Both the position numbers and the translations under genes were made by a program. From Streptomyces bauhiniae (GTDB taxonomy: Bacteria; Actinomycetota; Actinomycetes; Streptomycetales; Streptomycetaceae): a stretch of DNA of 64,000 bases. Below are positions 41,190 through 49,961 of the stretch, piece after piece. The notes under the pieces are model-generated. The model was not told the DNA's origin and did not search any database. It worked only from the letters and a program-made list of their open reading frames with translations. Positions within the stretch are counted from its first letter, which is position 1; every line of letters starts with the position of its first letter. Where the stretch lies: the NCBI RefSeq assembly GCF_004784475.1, contig NZ_SRRT01000006.1, forward strand, positions 372,001 through 436,000, written 5' to 3'.

Positions 41190-41798
41190 ATGACGTTGAT
41201 GACTGAGCGACCGACGATAGGCGGCACCGGGCCCCGGAACTTCGAGGCGTTGCTGAGCGACCTCGACGACCTCGTCGTGCCTGTCGGCTACAAGGCCGAG
41301 ATCATCAAGGGGAACATCGTCTTGTCGCCGTGGTCCAAGGGTTACTACCACCGGGTGATGGAGCTGGTCTGCCGGCAGTTGACGCCCGCCCTCCCCGCTG
41401 GGCACACCATCGGGTCCGCCCCGTTCCTGTACGTCTTTCCGCAGGACGAGCGCGCCTACGGGCCGGACGTCCACGCGGCGCCGAGTCAGGTGTACGAGAC
41501 AGTCAGCAACCGCCTGGACGGCGAGGCGCTGTCGTTCGTCGCGGAGCTGACCTCGGCATCCACCCGTGACGACGACCTGACGGACAAGGTCGAGGTCTAC
41601 GGCCGGGCGGGTGTGCCGGTCTACCTGATCCTGGACATGCAGGAGGAGCGGGCCACCGTCCTGTGGACGCCTTCCGCCAAGGGGTACGAGTCGCGCTGCA
41701 CCCAGCCGTTCGGCGAGAAGCTCTACATCCCGGAGCCGTTCGACTGCCTGCTGGACACCAGCGGCTTCCGGGCCCCGCGGGCACCCGGCACCCCCTGA
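41190..41798 (+). CDS. Uma2 family protein (PD-(D/E)XK nuclease fold)
   Basis: A 202-residue DUF820/Uma2 protein. It has 'YKAEIIKGNIVLSPWSKGYYHRVMELV' at the start, 'DERAYGPDVHAA' with the catalytic-type Asp, 'FVAELTSASTRDDDLTDKVEVYGRAGVPVYLIL' with the E-x-(S/T) and lysine, which together make the restriction-like core. Such proteins are numerous in Streptomyces and their targets are unknown. The ATG at 41190 follows AGGGAGGG. Confidence 0.87.
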   Translation: MTLMTERPTIGGTGPRNFEALLSDLDDLVVPVGYKAEIIKGNIVLSPWSKGYYHRVMELVCRQLTPALPAGHTIGSAPFLYVFPQDERAYGPDVHAAPSQVYETVSNRLDGEALSFVAELTSASTRDDDLTDKVEVYGRAGVPVYLILDMQEERATVLWTPSAKGYESRCTQPFGEKLYIPEPFDCLLDTSGFRAPRAPGTP

Positions 41799-41799
41799 C

Positions 41800-42591
41800 T
41801 CAAGGCCCCGGTACCACCAACCCCCAAGCCCCCTCCGCCACCCGCCACGTCCGCCTCCGCACCGGACCGGAGGTCTCCGCGTCGGCTCGGTAGTGGAAGT
41901 CCTCGCCCGTCACGGTGACCGTGCGGCCGCAGGAGCGGAGCGGGGCGGACTCGGCGCCCAAAGAGACCGGGCGGATCTCCACCTCCGCCACCCCCCGCCT
42001 CCCCGGCGTCACCGACACCGACTCCACCGGCCGGTCGAGGTCGATGACCGTGACCCCGTCGACCTCCACCCGGAGCCGCGCAGGCCGGGCGGCGAGCGTG
42101 CGGACCAGGGTGCGGAGCCAGGGGCCGGGCCCGGCGGCGACCGGTTCCGCCGGGACGGACGCGGGCGGTATGCCCAGCGAGCCGAGGACGACACCGTCGC
42201 TGTCGTCCACCAGGAGGTCCAGTTGACGCGAAACCCCCTCCAGCACCGCCCGCGCGGAGGCGACCGGACCCCCAGGGACCCCCAGCGAACGGGCCAGCCC
42301 CGCCGACCCCACCGGCACCACGGACAGCGCACATCCGGCCAGCTCGCGATGCCGGTGCAGCAACCCCACCGCTCGAACAAGCGCTCGATCGTCCCCGACG
42401 ACCACCGGCCGCCGCGACCCGCGCCGCCCCAGCGCGCGGGCGAATTCCTCCGGCCCGTCCGGCAGGCACACCTTCGCCGCCGCACCCGCGCTGAGCACGT
42501 CTTTCGCTATCCGCACGGACTCCCCGTCCGTGTGCCGGGCCATCGGATCGATGATCACAAGGAGCTGATCGGACGTCGCGGAAGTCGCCAC
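41800..42591 (-). CDS. Diacylglycerol kinase-like protein
   Basis: A 263-residue protein of the diacylglycerol/lipid kinase fold. It starts 'DQLLVIIDPMARHTDGESVR', continues with a nucleotide-loop-like 'RRPVVVGDDRALVRAVGLLHRH', 'LSVVPVGSAGLARSLGVP' in place of the usual GTGNDFAR, and 'VTVTGEDFHYRADAE' near the C-terminus. Loss of the canonical GTGND motif makes activity doubtful. The GTG at 42591 is the likely start. It is convergent with the Uma2 gene and divergent from purA. Confidence 0.75.
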   Translation of the reverse strand: MATSATSDQLLVIIDPMARHTDGESVRIAKDVLSAGAAAKVCLPDGPEEFARALGRRGSRRPVVVGDDRALVRAVGLLHRHRELAGCALSVVPVGSAGLARSLGVPGGPVASARAVLEGVSRQLDLLVDDSDGVVLGSLGIPPASVPAEPVAAGPGPWLRTLVRTLAARPARLRVEVDGVTVIDLDRPVESVSVTPGRRGVAEVEIRPVSLGAESAPLRSCGRTVTVTGEDFHYRADAETSGPVRRRTWRVAEGAWGLVVPGP

Positions 42592-42633
42592 CTCGGTCCT
42601 GCCTCGCTTCCTCGGGTAGCATCTTTGTGCAAG

Positions 42634-42661
42634 AGCCCCTTGCGCTATTGCGCCAGGGGCT
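42634..42661. promoter_or_regulatory. Hairpin in the purA upstream region
   Basis: AGCCCCT-T-GCGC-TATT-GCGC-C-AGGGGCT forms a stem of 7+4 bp with one mismatch and a TATT loop, about 127 bp before purA and 43 bp before the divergent kinase gene. It could be part of the purA leader or a boundary terminator. Confidence 0.4.
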
Positions 42662-42787
42662 TCGTCTATTCCGGGGCATCCGGTCCGACGGTCGTGCGGC
42701 CAAAGACGGTCGCGGTGGTAAGCGGCGATGAACCATACGCCCACACCCCGACCATGGACATGCCCCGCCCGGAAGGGGTGTACGCGC

Positions 42788-44071
42788 GTGCCCGCACTTG
42801 TGCTGCTCGGTGCTCAGTGGGGTGACGAGGGCAAGGGGAAGGCGACCGACCTGCTCGGTGGCTCGGTGGACTATGTAGTGCGCTATCAGGGCGGCAACAA
42901 CGCCGGCCACACGGTCGTCGTGGGCGACCAGAAGTACGCGCTCCACCTCCTCCCCTCCGGAATCCTCTCGCCCTCCTGTACGCCGGTCATCGGCAACGGC
43001 GTCGTCGTCGACCCGTCGGTCCTGCTCTCCGAGCTGAGCGGTCTGAACGAGCGCGGCGTCGACACGTCGAAGCTCCTGATCAGCGGTAACGCGCACATCA
43101 TCACGCCGTACCACGTCAGCATGGACAAGGTCGCGGAGCGCTTCCTCGGCAAGCGGAAGATCGGCACCACCGGCCGGGGCATCGGCCCGACCTACGCCGA
43201 CAAGATCAACCGCGTCGGCATCCGGGTCCAGGACCTCTACGACGAGTCGATCCTGACCCAGAAGGTCGAGGCGGCGCTCGACGTCAAGAACCAGATGCTC
43301 ACCAAGCTGTACAACCGTCGCGCCATCGCCGCCGACCAGGTGGTCGAAGAGCTGCTGGGCTACGCGGAGCAGCTCAAGCCGTACGTCGCCGACACCGTCC
43401 TGGTGCTCAACCAGGCGCTGGAGGACGACAAGGTCGTGCTGTTCGAGGGCGGTCAGGGCACCCTGCTCGACATCGACCACGGCACGTACCCCTTCGTCAC
43501 CTCCTCCAACCCGACCGCCGGCGGTGCCTGCACCGGCGCGGGCGTGGGTCCGACGAAGATCAGCCGGGTCATCGGCATCCTCAAGGCGTACACCACGCGT
43601 GTCGGCGCCGGTCCGTTCCCGACCGAGCTGTTCGACGAGGACGGCGAGGCGCTGCGCCGCATCGGTGGCGAGCGCGGTGTCACCACCGGCCGCGACCGCC
43701 GCTGCGGCTGGTTCGACGCGGTGATCGCCCGCTACGCGACCCGCGTCAACGGCCTCACCGACTTCTTCCTCACCAAGCTCGACGTGCTCACCGGCTGGGA
43801 GGAGATCCCGGTCTGCGTCGCCTACGAGATCGACGGCAAGCGGGTCGAGGAACTCCCGTACTCCCAGAGCGACTTCCACCACGCGAAGCCGATCTACGAG
43901 ACGCTGCCGGGCTGGTCCGAGGACATCACCAAGGCGAAGTCCTTCTCCGACCTGCCGAAGAACGCGCAGAACTACGTGAAGGCGCTGGAGGAGATGTCCG
44001 GCGCGCCGATCTCCGCGATCGGTGTCGGCCCCGGCCGTGACGAGACGATCGAGATCAACTCGTTCCTCTAG
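42788..44071 (+). CDS. purA: Adenylosuccinate synthetase
   Basis: A GTP-dependent enzyme of 427 residues that joins IMP and aspartate in the first committed step to AMP. '[18 protein letters not shown]' is the N-terminal GTP/IMP loop, '[15 protein letters not shown]' and '[14 protein letters not shown]' are conserved, and '[15 protein letters not shown]' is the C-terminal signature. The GTG at 42788 follows GAAGGGG and gives the normal family length. A terminator hairpin follows. Confidence 0.97.
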   Translation: MPALVLLGAQWGDEGKGKATDLLGGSVDYVVRYQGGNNAGHTVVVGDQKYALHLLPSGILSPSCTPVIGNGVVVDPSVLLSELSGLNERGVDTSKLLISGNAHIITPYHVSMDKVAERFLGKRKIGTTGRGIGPTYADKINRVGIRVQDLYDESILTQKVEAALDVKNQMLTKLYNRRAIAADQVVEELLGYAEQLKPYVADTVLVLNQALEDDKVVLFEGGQGTLLDIDHGTYPFVTSSNPTAGGACTGAGVGPTKISRVIGILKAYTTRVGAGPFPTELFDEDGEALRRIGGERGVTTGRDRRCGWFDAVIARYATRVNGLTDFFLTKLDVLTGWEEIPVCVAYEIDGKRVEELPYSQSDFHHAKPIYETLPGWSEDITKAKSFSDLPKNAQNYVKALEEMSGAPISAIGVGPGRDETIEINSFL

Positions 44072-44090
44072 GTCACGCCGTCTGTACGTG

Positions 44091-44136
44091 GGAACGCCCG
44101 CCGGTCCGCCCTATGGGCGCGTTCGGCGGGCGTTCC
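44091..44136 (+). terminator. Hairpin terminator after purA
   Basis: GGAACGCCCGCC (44091-44102) pairs with 44125-44136. The 22-nt loop itself contains a GCCC/GGGC pair. Confidence 0.75.
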
Positions 44137-44162
44137 GCGTTCCGGCGCGGTGGAATTGCCAC

Positions 44163-44354
44163 ATGAGCAGCGACCGGGAGATGTGCGGGGGGCCCTACGG
44201 CGAGGTGTCCGAGTGCGGGGACCCCGCGGTGTTCGAGGTACGGCGGCACAACCGGTCGTCGTTGCCGGTGTGCCCGCTCCATCTCGGCCCGTCCCTGTTG
44301 ATGGGCTCGGGCGTGCTGTGGCCGCCGGAGATCAGCCTCGTCGCGCGTCCGTGA
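44163..44354 (+). CDS. Small Cys/His-containing protein
   Basis: A 63-residue product, 'MSSDREMCGGPYGEVSECGD' onward. Cysteines at 8 and 18 and a later C-x2-H ('PVCPLHL') make a possible zinc site. It overlaps the 3' end of the DUF397 gene on the other strand by 23 bp. It may be real but has no neighbour to support it. Confidence 0.42.
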   Translation: MSSDREMCGGPYGEVSECGDPAVFEVRRHNRSSLPVCPLHLGPSLLMGSGVLWPPEISLVARP

Positions 44355-44574
44355 GGAAGGTGGTCCACGCGGTGGGGGTTACGGCGAGGAGGGGGCCGTC
44401 GGGCCGCTTGGAGTCACGGACGTGGATGGTGCTGGTGCAGGAAGCGACTTCGATGCAGTTGCCACCGCTGGCGTTGCTGTACGAGGACTTGTGCCAGGTG
44501 TACGCGGTCTCGATGCAGTTGCCGCCGCCGCCGTCACTGTAGCTCGACTTGAACCACCGCAGGGTGCTGGTCAT
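44332..44574 (-). CDS. DUF397 protein with duplicated motif
   Basis: An 80-residue DUF397 protein. The diagnostic 'W(F/H)KSSYS...GGNCIE' phrase occurs twice: 'WFKSSYSDGGGGNCIETA' and 'WHKSSYSNASGGNCIEVA'. 'VRDSKRPDGPLLAVTPTAWTTFL' follows, as usual. Most family members have it once. Its start lies inside the 3' end of the upstream XRE regulator gene (41-bp overlap). In WhiJ-type clusters this small protein works with the XRE partner. Confidence 0.9.
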   Translation of the reverse strand: MTSTLRWFKSSYSDGGGGNCIETAYTWHKSSYSNASGGNCIEVASCTSTIHVRDSKRPDGPLLAVTPTAWTTFLTDARRG

Positions 44575-45412
44575 TTCGCGCTTCTCCCGCCAACTTCCGG
44601 ATGAGGCTCACCGAGTCGTCGGGGCTCAGAGCCTGTGATCGGATCTTCGCATACCGGTGGGTTAGACGCGCCACCTTAACGGGATCGCTGACCAGTACGC
44701 TCTCGTCGTGAGCCTCCAGGTAGACCACGTGGTGGTGTTCGCTAGTCGTGACCAGTGTCATGTCACCGAAGGTGCCCGCGTGAGCGCCCTTCGCTCCTCG
44801 GTTTAGGCGCAGCACTTGCAGGCTCACGTTGTCCCGCTCAGCATCCTCGGCGAGAGCGTACAACTGCTCGCGCATGATGTCCCGGCTTCCGATCGTACGA
44901 AGAAGGGCGGACTCGTCAAGGACCGTCTCGATCAGAGGCGTTGGGTTGGTGCGGTCGAAGAGCGTCCGCCGTGCGATGCGGGCTTCGACCAGCTCGTCCA
45001 CCTCGGCCTTCGGAAGCGCAGGGGAACCGCCGCCGATCAGCGCACGCGCATAGGTCTCCGTCTGGAACAGGCCAGCGATGACGTACGTCTCGTAGGAGGA
45101 CAGCGAGACCGCCTCCGCCTCCATGAGGGCGAAGTCCTGGAACTGCGCCGGGTACTTGTCCATCAGGATGAACTTGCGGGCCATCTCGAAGATGCCCATG
45201 CCATCCCCGAGCACCCGCTCAAGTTCCATCAGCATCTTGTCGCTCGCGGGCTGCGCGCATGTCTCCATCGCGCTGATCGCGGACGCGGTGTAGCCGATGA
45301 GACGGCCCAACTCCTCCTGTGTCAGACCCATCTGCTCGCGTCGGGCCTTCGCGAACTTGGCGATCATGCGCGCCGTTCCGCTCGCCGCCATCTTGTTCGC
45401 CGCTCGCGCCAT
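44534..45412 (-). CDS. XRE-family regulator with DUF5753 (WhiJ-type)
   Basis: A 292-residue regulator. Residues about 20-75 form the XRE helix-turn-helix ('RREQMGLTQEELGRLIGYTASAISAMETC'-like region), and the rest is the DUF5753 ligand-type domain ('YETYVIAGLFQTETYARALI', 'VLDESALLR', 'LQVLRLNRGAKGAHAGTF'). The ATG at 45412 with AGGGGTGAT upstream is preferred to 45433. It pairs with the DUF397 gene, as in WhiJ-like clusters that influence Streptomyces development or metabolism. Confidence 0.9.
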   Translation of the reverse strand: MARAANKMAASGTARMIAKFAKARREQMGLTQEELGRLIGYTASAISAMETCAQPASDKMLMELERVLGDGMGIFEMARKFILMDKYPAQFQDFALMEAEAVSLSSYETYVIAGLFQTETYARALIGGGSPALPKAEVDELVEARIARRTLFDRTNPTPLIETVLDESALLRTIGSRDIMREQLYALAEDAERDNVSLQVLRLNRGAKGAHAGTFGDMTLVTTSEHHHVVYLEAHDESVLVSDPVKVARLTHRYAKIRSQALSPDDSVSLIRKLAGEARNDQHPAVVQVELQ

Positions 45413-45536
45413 TGCGATCACCCCTGGACTCAACCGAACTCAACCGGTCTTCAACGATTGCCCCCGACTCCCGACCGTTCTGATGGGTCGACGGAGAGTC
45501 ATGGAAACCGTAGCGTCGCGTGCCGAAACTGATTGC

Positions 45537-45968
45537 ATGAATACGCAAAGTCACGCGGGCATCCAATGGGTTCCCGCCATGGGCATCCAACTGCGCAGGG
45601 CCGGAGTGCAGTTCGACGCGGTACGGCTGGACGGCGACCGGGGCCGCGACATCGCGGACCGGATGGCGCGGATGACCGGGGGTGATCCGGGGCCGGTGGT
45701 CGAGTCGGGGAGTGGGCGCAGGTGCGTGTACTTCCTGGTCGCGCCGGGGAGTACGGCCCATCACTCCTGGCCCGCCGAGGTCACCCGGCTGACCAGTGGC
45801 CCGTACCGGGTGAGTTACATCCCGGTCCCGGCGCTGGACGGGCAGACCTGGCCGCTGGGCTGGCGTTTTCCCCCGACCGCGCCGGACCGGTTCGTGCACA
45901 CGCTGCTGCTGCGGGCGGCGCTGCTGGACGGGAGCCAGGGGCCGCCGCAGCCGCACCAGCTCAACTGA
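45537..45968 (+). CDS. Conserved hypothetical protein divergent from the XRE gene
   Basis: A 143-residue product. 'IQLRRAGVQFDAVRLDGDRGRDIADRM' and 'RRCVYFLVAPGSTAHHSWP' are the most distinctive stretches and resemble proteins often encoded beside XRE/DUF397 pairs in Streptomyces. Its function is unknown. The start is uncertain: an in-frame ATG at 45501 follows GGAGAG, but too closely. The 3' end overlaps the convergent gene by 8 bp. Confidence 0.65.
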   Translation: MNTQSHAGIQWVPAMGIQLRRAGVQFDAVRLDGDRGRDIADRMARMTGGDPGPVVESGSGRRCVYFLVAPGSTAHHSWPAEVTRLTSGPYRVSYIPVPALDGQTWPLGWRFPPTAPDRFVHTLLLRAALLDGSQGPPQPHQLN

Positions 45969-46611
45969 AGACGATCATCGAGCCCTGGGCGAGGGAGCGG
46001 GTCGCGGCGGCGTGCAGGCCGAGCCAGACGTGCCGTTCGCGGGCGAAGGGGCTCGGGTCGTAGGGCGCCGGGACGGCGGGCTCCTCCAGCTCGGTGGGGG
46101 CCGAGGGGGGCGCCGGGGCGGCGGGCGGGTTGGCCGGGTCGATGCCGAGGGCCGGGGCGACCTGCTCCAGCTCCCGTAGCAGCGCGTGGGACGAGCCCAA
46201 GGGGCCGCCACCGGCGAGGAGTTCGTCGTTGGAGAGGGGCTGGGCGAAGTCGAGCGGGACGTACGCGCCGGCGTGGTCGTAGTGCCAGACCAGGTGGGAC
46301 TGCTGGGCGGTTGTCTCGAACATTTCGAGCAACTGCTCGTAATCGCCGCCGAGTTCCCCCACAGGGGTGACGGGGAGGCCGCAGAGCTGGAGGAGATGGG
46401 CGCGGCGCAGGAAGTGCAGCGCGTCGTAGTCGAATCCCGCGACGGGGGCGACCTCGCCGTTCAGCCCCGGCATGTACTGGTAGACCGGGACCGGGGGGAG
46501 CCCGGCGGCGGCCAACGCGTCGTTGTAGACGGCCAGTTCCTCGGCGAACGGGTTGTCCGGCGTGTGGCACAGCACATCCACGAGCGGCACCAGCCACAGG
46601 TCACAGGCCAA
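45961..46611 (-). CDS. Conserved hypothetical protein
   Basis: A 216-residue protein without a known domain. It begins 'ACDLWLVPLVDVLCHTPDNPF', continues 'YQYMPGLNGEVAPVAGFDYDALHFLRRAHLLQL' in outline and ends with a Pro-rich linker and 'ARERHVWLGLHAAATRSLAQG'. The TTG at 46611 is favoured because GAGGAG lies exactly 6 nt upstream; a GTG at 46656 is possible. Confidence 0.68.
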   Translation of the reverse strand: MACDLWLVPLVDVLCHTPDNPFAEELAVYNDALAAAGLPPVPVYQYMPGLNGEVAPVAGFDYDALHFLRRAHLLQLCGLPVTPVGELGGDYEQLLEMFETTAQQSHLVWHYDHAGAYVPLDFAQPLSNDELLAGGGPLGSSHALLRELEQVAPALGIDPANPPAAPAPPSAPTELEEPAVPAPYDPSPFARERHVWLGLHAAATRSLAQGSMIVFS

Positions 46612-46810
46612 GAAGGACTCCTCGCATCGTCCGTTGCGGGGGGTCTCCTCGCACACGGGTGGACCAGGCAGCGTAGTCCGTACGGCGGGCCATAGGAAAG
46701 CCCTATGGCCCCTGCTGTTATTCGGTCTTTGATTCCCCTTCTTTTCCGGGCCTACGGTGAAGCGACTCGAGGAGAGATCTTCGTGAATTGCCGAGGAGAG
46801 GAAAGCTGAA

Positions 46811-47560
46811 ATGGCGACCGAGAATGTCAAGGGGAAGCGGGCGCTGGTCACCGGGGGGTCGCGGGGGATCGGGGCGGGGATCGTGCGGCGGCTGCTGGAC
46901 GAGGGTGCGGAGGTGCTCACCACGGCGCGCTCGGCGGCGGGGACGGTGCCGGAGGGGGCGTCCTTCGTCGCGGCCGACGTGCGGAGCCGGGAGGGGGCCC
47001 AGGAGCTGGCGGCGGCCGCTGTGGACGTGCTCGGCGGGGTGGACATCCTGGTCCACAACGCGGGCGGGGCGAGCCCGTACGAGTCCGCGCTCGGCATCCC
47101 GGAGGAGGTGTGGCTGGAGACGCTGAACCTGAACCTGCTGGCCTCGGTGCGGCTGGACGCCCTGCTGGCGCCGGGGATGCGGGAGCGGGGGTCGGGGGCG
47201 ATCGTGCATGTCTCGTCCGCCGCCGTGCCGGTCGCGTTCCCGCCGTTCCTGCACTACACGGTGGCCAAGGCCGGGCTGGAGAACTACAGCAGGGGGCTGG
47301 CGGCCGAGCTGGCGCCGGCCGGGGTGCGGGTCAACACGGTCACGCCGGGGCGGGTGACGACGCCCGGCGGGGAGGCGACGCGGGAGCAGTGGGCTCGGCT
47401 GGACCCTTCGCAGGGCGGGGAGGTGTCCCTCGTACCGCTGGGGCGGGACGGGGTGCCGGACGACATTGCCCGGGCGGTGTTGTTCCTGGTGTCGGATCAG
47501 GCGAGCTGGGTGACCGGAAGCAATTTCGTGATCGACGGTGGGGAATTCCCTCGGGGCTGA
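46811..47560 (+). CDS. SDR-family oxidoreductase
   Basis: A 249-residue short-chain dehydrogenase. Cofactor motif 'TGGSRGIGAGI', 'NAGG' and the catalytic 'SS...HYTVAKAG' (YxxxK) are intact, and it ends 'SNFVIDGGEFPRG'. Arginines after the glycine motif favour NADP. It is convergent with a LysR gene and has no operon partner. The substrate is unknown. Confidence 0.9.
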   Translation: MATENVKGKRALVTGGSRGIGAGIVRRLLDEGAEVLTTARSAAGTVPEGASFVAADVRSREGAQELAAAAVDVLGGVDILVHNAGGASPYESALGIPEEVWLETLNLNLLASVRLDALLAPGMRERGSGAIVHVSSAAVPVAFPPFLHYTVAKAGLENYSRGLAAELAPAGVRVNTVTPGRVTTPGGEATREQWARLDPSQGGEVSLVPLGRDGVPDDIARAVLFLVSDQASWVTGSNFVIDGGEFPRG

Positions 47561-47571
47561 ATTCTTTTTCG

Positions 47572-48447
47572 TCAGGTGCCGGACCAATTCTCCTGGCGGA
47601 GGAATTCCAGCAGGGCCGTCTCGGCCGGGCCGGCCGGATTCCGGACCACGGCGATGACAGGCTGGGCCACGGCGGGGGACACCGGGCGCGCGAGGTGCTG
47701 GTGGCTCTCCGGGACGGCCGAGGCGGGGACGAGGGTGGCGCCGAGTCCCTGCGCGGCCCAGCGGACGGCGGTCGCGGTCTGGGACACGCGCGCGACGGTG
47801 CCGGGCTCCGGGTCGGTCTCCCGCAGCGCCTCCACGAGGACACCGTCCAGCGCGCTGTCCCGGTCGAACCGGACCCAGGGCTCGCCTTTGAGGTCACGCA
47901 ACTCGATGCGGGGGTGAGCGAGTTGAGGGCTGTCGGCGGGCAGCACCACGACAAACTCCTCCTCCCCGAGGCGGTGCGCATCCGCCGGAGTCCGGTCGCA
48001 CTTAGCCATCAGGGCCAGGTCCAGCACACCCCGCCGACACAGCCGGTCCAGCTCGGCGGAACTGGGCTCCTCGGAAAGGCTGACCTCCAGCCGGGGATAC
48101 CGGCTGCGCAGCGCCCCGAGCGCCCCGGGAAGCTGCCGCGTCCCGAACCCCATCTGCACAGCGACGGTCAGCTCCCCCACCAACTCGGCCGCCCCGGCCC
48201 GCGCGGTCGCCGCAGCCCGCCGCGCCGCACTCACAGCAACCTGCGCCTCCCGCAAAAACGCCCGCCCCACCACGGTCGGCGTCAGCCCGCTCGGCGTCCG
48301 AGCGAACAACTCCACCCCAAGCTCCCGCTCCAACCCCCTGATCTGCTGAGACATAGACGGCTGAGCCACCCGCAACCGCTCGGCCGCCGCCGTGACGGAC
48401 CCTTCCTCGGCAACGGCCAACGCGTACTCGAACTGCCGCAGACTCAT
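47572..48447 (-). CDS. LysR-family transcriptional regulator
   Basis: A 291-residue regulator. The N-terminal helix-turn-helix reads 'FEYALAVAEEGSVTAAAERLRVAQPSMSQQIRGLERELG' in outline, followed by the two-lobed effector domain ('VRFDRDSALDGVLVEAL' and so on). Its ATG overlaps the stop of the SRPBCC gene (ATGA), so both are coupled. It may control the SDR gene or its own operon. Confidence 0.92.
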   Translation of the reverse strand: MSLRQFEYALAVAEEGSVTAAAERLRVAQPSMSQQIRGLERELGVELFARTPSGLTPTVVGRAFLREAQVAVSAARRAAATARAGAAELVGELTVAVQMGFGTRQLPGALGALRSRYPRLEVSLSEEPSSAELDRLCRRGVLDLALMAKCDRTPADAHRLGEEEFVVVLPADSPQLAHPRIELRDLKGEPWVRFDRDSALDGVLVEALRETDPEPGTVARVSQTATAVRWAAQGLGATLVPASAVPESHQHLARPVSPAVAQPVIAVVRNPAGPAETALLEFLRQENWSGT

Positions 48448-48941
48448 CGGGGGCTCCGGGTGTGGCGGGCGGTGGCCGCGTCGGCGAGGGCGTTCAGGGT
48501 CGCCTCCATGCCCGCCGTGTTGTGCGCCTTCAGGGCGAGGAGTTCCTCCCGGCTCGTGCCCATGACCGGGAAGAGGTGTTCGACCTGCCAGCTTTCGGTC
48601 ACGAGGGTGCCTCCGTCGCGGGGCCGGAGGCGGTAGTGCCACAGCGTGGCGTCCACGCCCTGGACGACGACGTACCAGGCGAACTCGCGCCCCGCCTCGG
48701 CCGCGTGGACGCGTGACCGCGTCACCCACTCGTGGTCGTGCCGTACATCGGCGTTGACGGCGGTGAACCAGGAGCCCACCTGCGGCACGCCCTCGGTCTC
48801 GTACTGCGCGGAGACCAGATCGGGGGTCCACGCGGCGGATGCCGCCACGTCGGTGATCAGGTCGTACACGGTCTGCGGGGGCGCGTCGATCCACCGCTCG
48901 CGCCGCGCTCGCAGTTCGGACAGTTCCATCAGGTCCGGCAT
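48444..48941 (-). CDS. SRPBCC family protein
   Basis: A 165-residue START-like protein with a hydrophobic cavity. 'RRERWIDAPPQTVYDLITDVAASAAWTP' and 'GTLVTESWQVEHLF' are typical of polyketide cyclase/dehydrase-type SRPBCC proteins. The ATG at 48941 has GAAGGG 6 nt upstream; a longer start at 48974 lacks one. It is coupled to the LysR gene by a 4-bp overlap. Confidence 0.85.
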   Translation of the reverse strand: MPDLMELSELRARRERWIDAPPQTVYDLITDVAASAAWTPDLVSAQYETEGVPQVGSWFTAVNADVRHDHEWVTRSRVHAAEAGREFAWYVVVQGVDATLWHYRLRPRDGGTLVTESWQVEHLFPVMGTSREELLALKAHNTAGMEATLNALADAATARHTRSPR

Positions 48942-49079
48942 GGGGAGCCCTTCGGGAGAGAGTCGTTGTTGCATCGAAAGGTGCAGGCGGTGAGGTTCGG
49001 CAGAACGGGGCTCGAAGGCGGGGTGGGGCGATTCCTACCGTCGGATGGTCAGTCGTCACCGTCCGGGAGGGACGCGCGC

Positions 49080-49961
49080 ATGTCCTCGCTCATCCGATCG
49101 CATCCACTGACCGCCTTCTTCACGCTCGCCTGCGCGCTGAGCTGGCTGGGCTGGCTGAACTACGTCCTCTCCAACCAAGGGCTGGGCGTCATCGATACCG
49201 ACTATCCGGCCGTTCTCGGGACCACCCAACTGCTCGGGGTGCTGCCCGGCGCGTACCTCGGCCCGATCGGCTCGGCCCTGATCGTCACCGCCGTCACCGA
49301 CGGCCGTGCCGGGCTGCGCGCCTGGGCCGGGCGGCTGTTCCGGTGGCGGGTCGGCGCGCGGTGGTACGCCGTCGCGCTGCTGGCCGTGCCCGCCGGACTG
49401 CTGGTCGTCGGGGCCGTCTTCGCGGGCGGCCGGATCGCCGCTCCGACCCTGCTCGGCGCGTATCTCCCGGTGCTCGTCCTCCAGTTGGTCACCACCGGGC
49501 TCGCCGAGGAGCCCGGCTGGCGCGACTTCGCCCTGAGCCGGCTCCAGCAGCGGTACTCGCCGCTGAAGTCCGCCGCGATCCTCGGACCGGTGTGGGCGGT
49601 CTGGCACTACCCGCTCTTCCTCACGGACTGGGCGGAGGGCAACCGGGGCTGGGCCGGGCTGCTCGCGTTCACCGTGTTCTGCGTGTCGTTCAACGTCGTG
49701 ATGTCGTGGATGTTCAACCGCACGAACGAGTCGCTGCCCCTGTCGATGCTCATGCACGTCAGCGTCAACACCTTCGTCTCCGTGCTCTGGCCGGACCTCT
49801 TCCCCAGCCTCGCCGGTGTCGCCATTCCGGTCATGTCCGTGGGGTCCGTGGTGGCCGCGCTGGCGATCATCGCGGTCACGCGGGGCCGGCTCGGACGGCC
49901 GGCGGTGGAGCGGCCGTCGGTCCCGGCCGAGCGCCACGCGGCTCCCCTACACTCCCGGTGA
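49080..49961 (+). CDS. CPBP-family intramembrane protease (Abi-type)
   Basis: A 293-residue membrane protein with about eight hydrophobic spans. The active-site motif of CPBP glutamic proteases is present: 'GLAEEPGWRDFALSRLQ' (EExxxR, about 142-148), then 'WAVWHYPLFL' with the second-motif His, and 'SWMFNRTNES' with 'LMHVSVNTF' carrying the third. GGGAGGGA precedes the ATG. Its stop overlaps the sensor-kinase ATG (TGATG). In this operon it may mature or release a membrane signal. Confidence 0.9.
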   Translation: MSSLIRSHPLTAFFTLACALSWLGWLNYVLSNQGLGVIDTDYPAVLGTTQLLGVLPGAYLGPIGSALIVTAVTDGRAGLRAWAGRLFRWRVGARWYAVALLAVPAGLLVVGAVFAGGRIAAPTLLGAYLPVLVLQLVTTGLAEEPGWRDFALSRLQQRYSPLKSAAILGPVWAVWHYPLFLTDWAEGNRGWAGLLAFTVFCVSFNVVMSWMFNRTNESLPLSMLMHVSVNTFVSVLWPDLFPSLAGVAIPVMSVGSVVAALAIIAVTRGRLGRPAVERPSVPAERHAAPLHSR

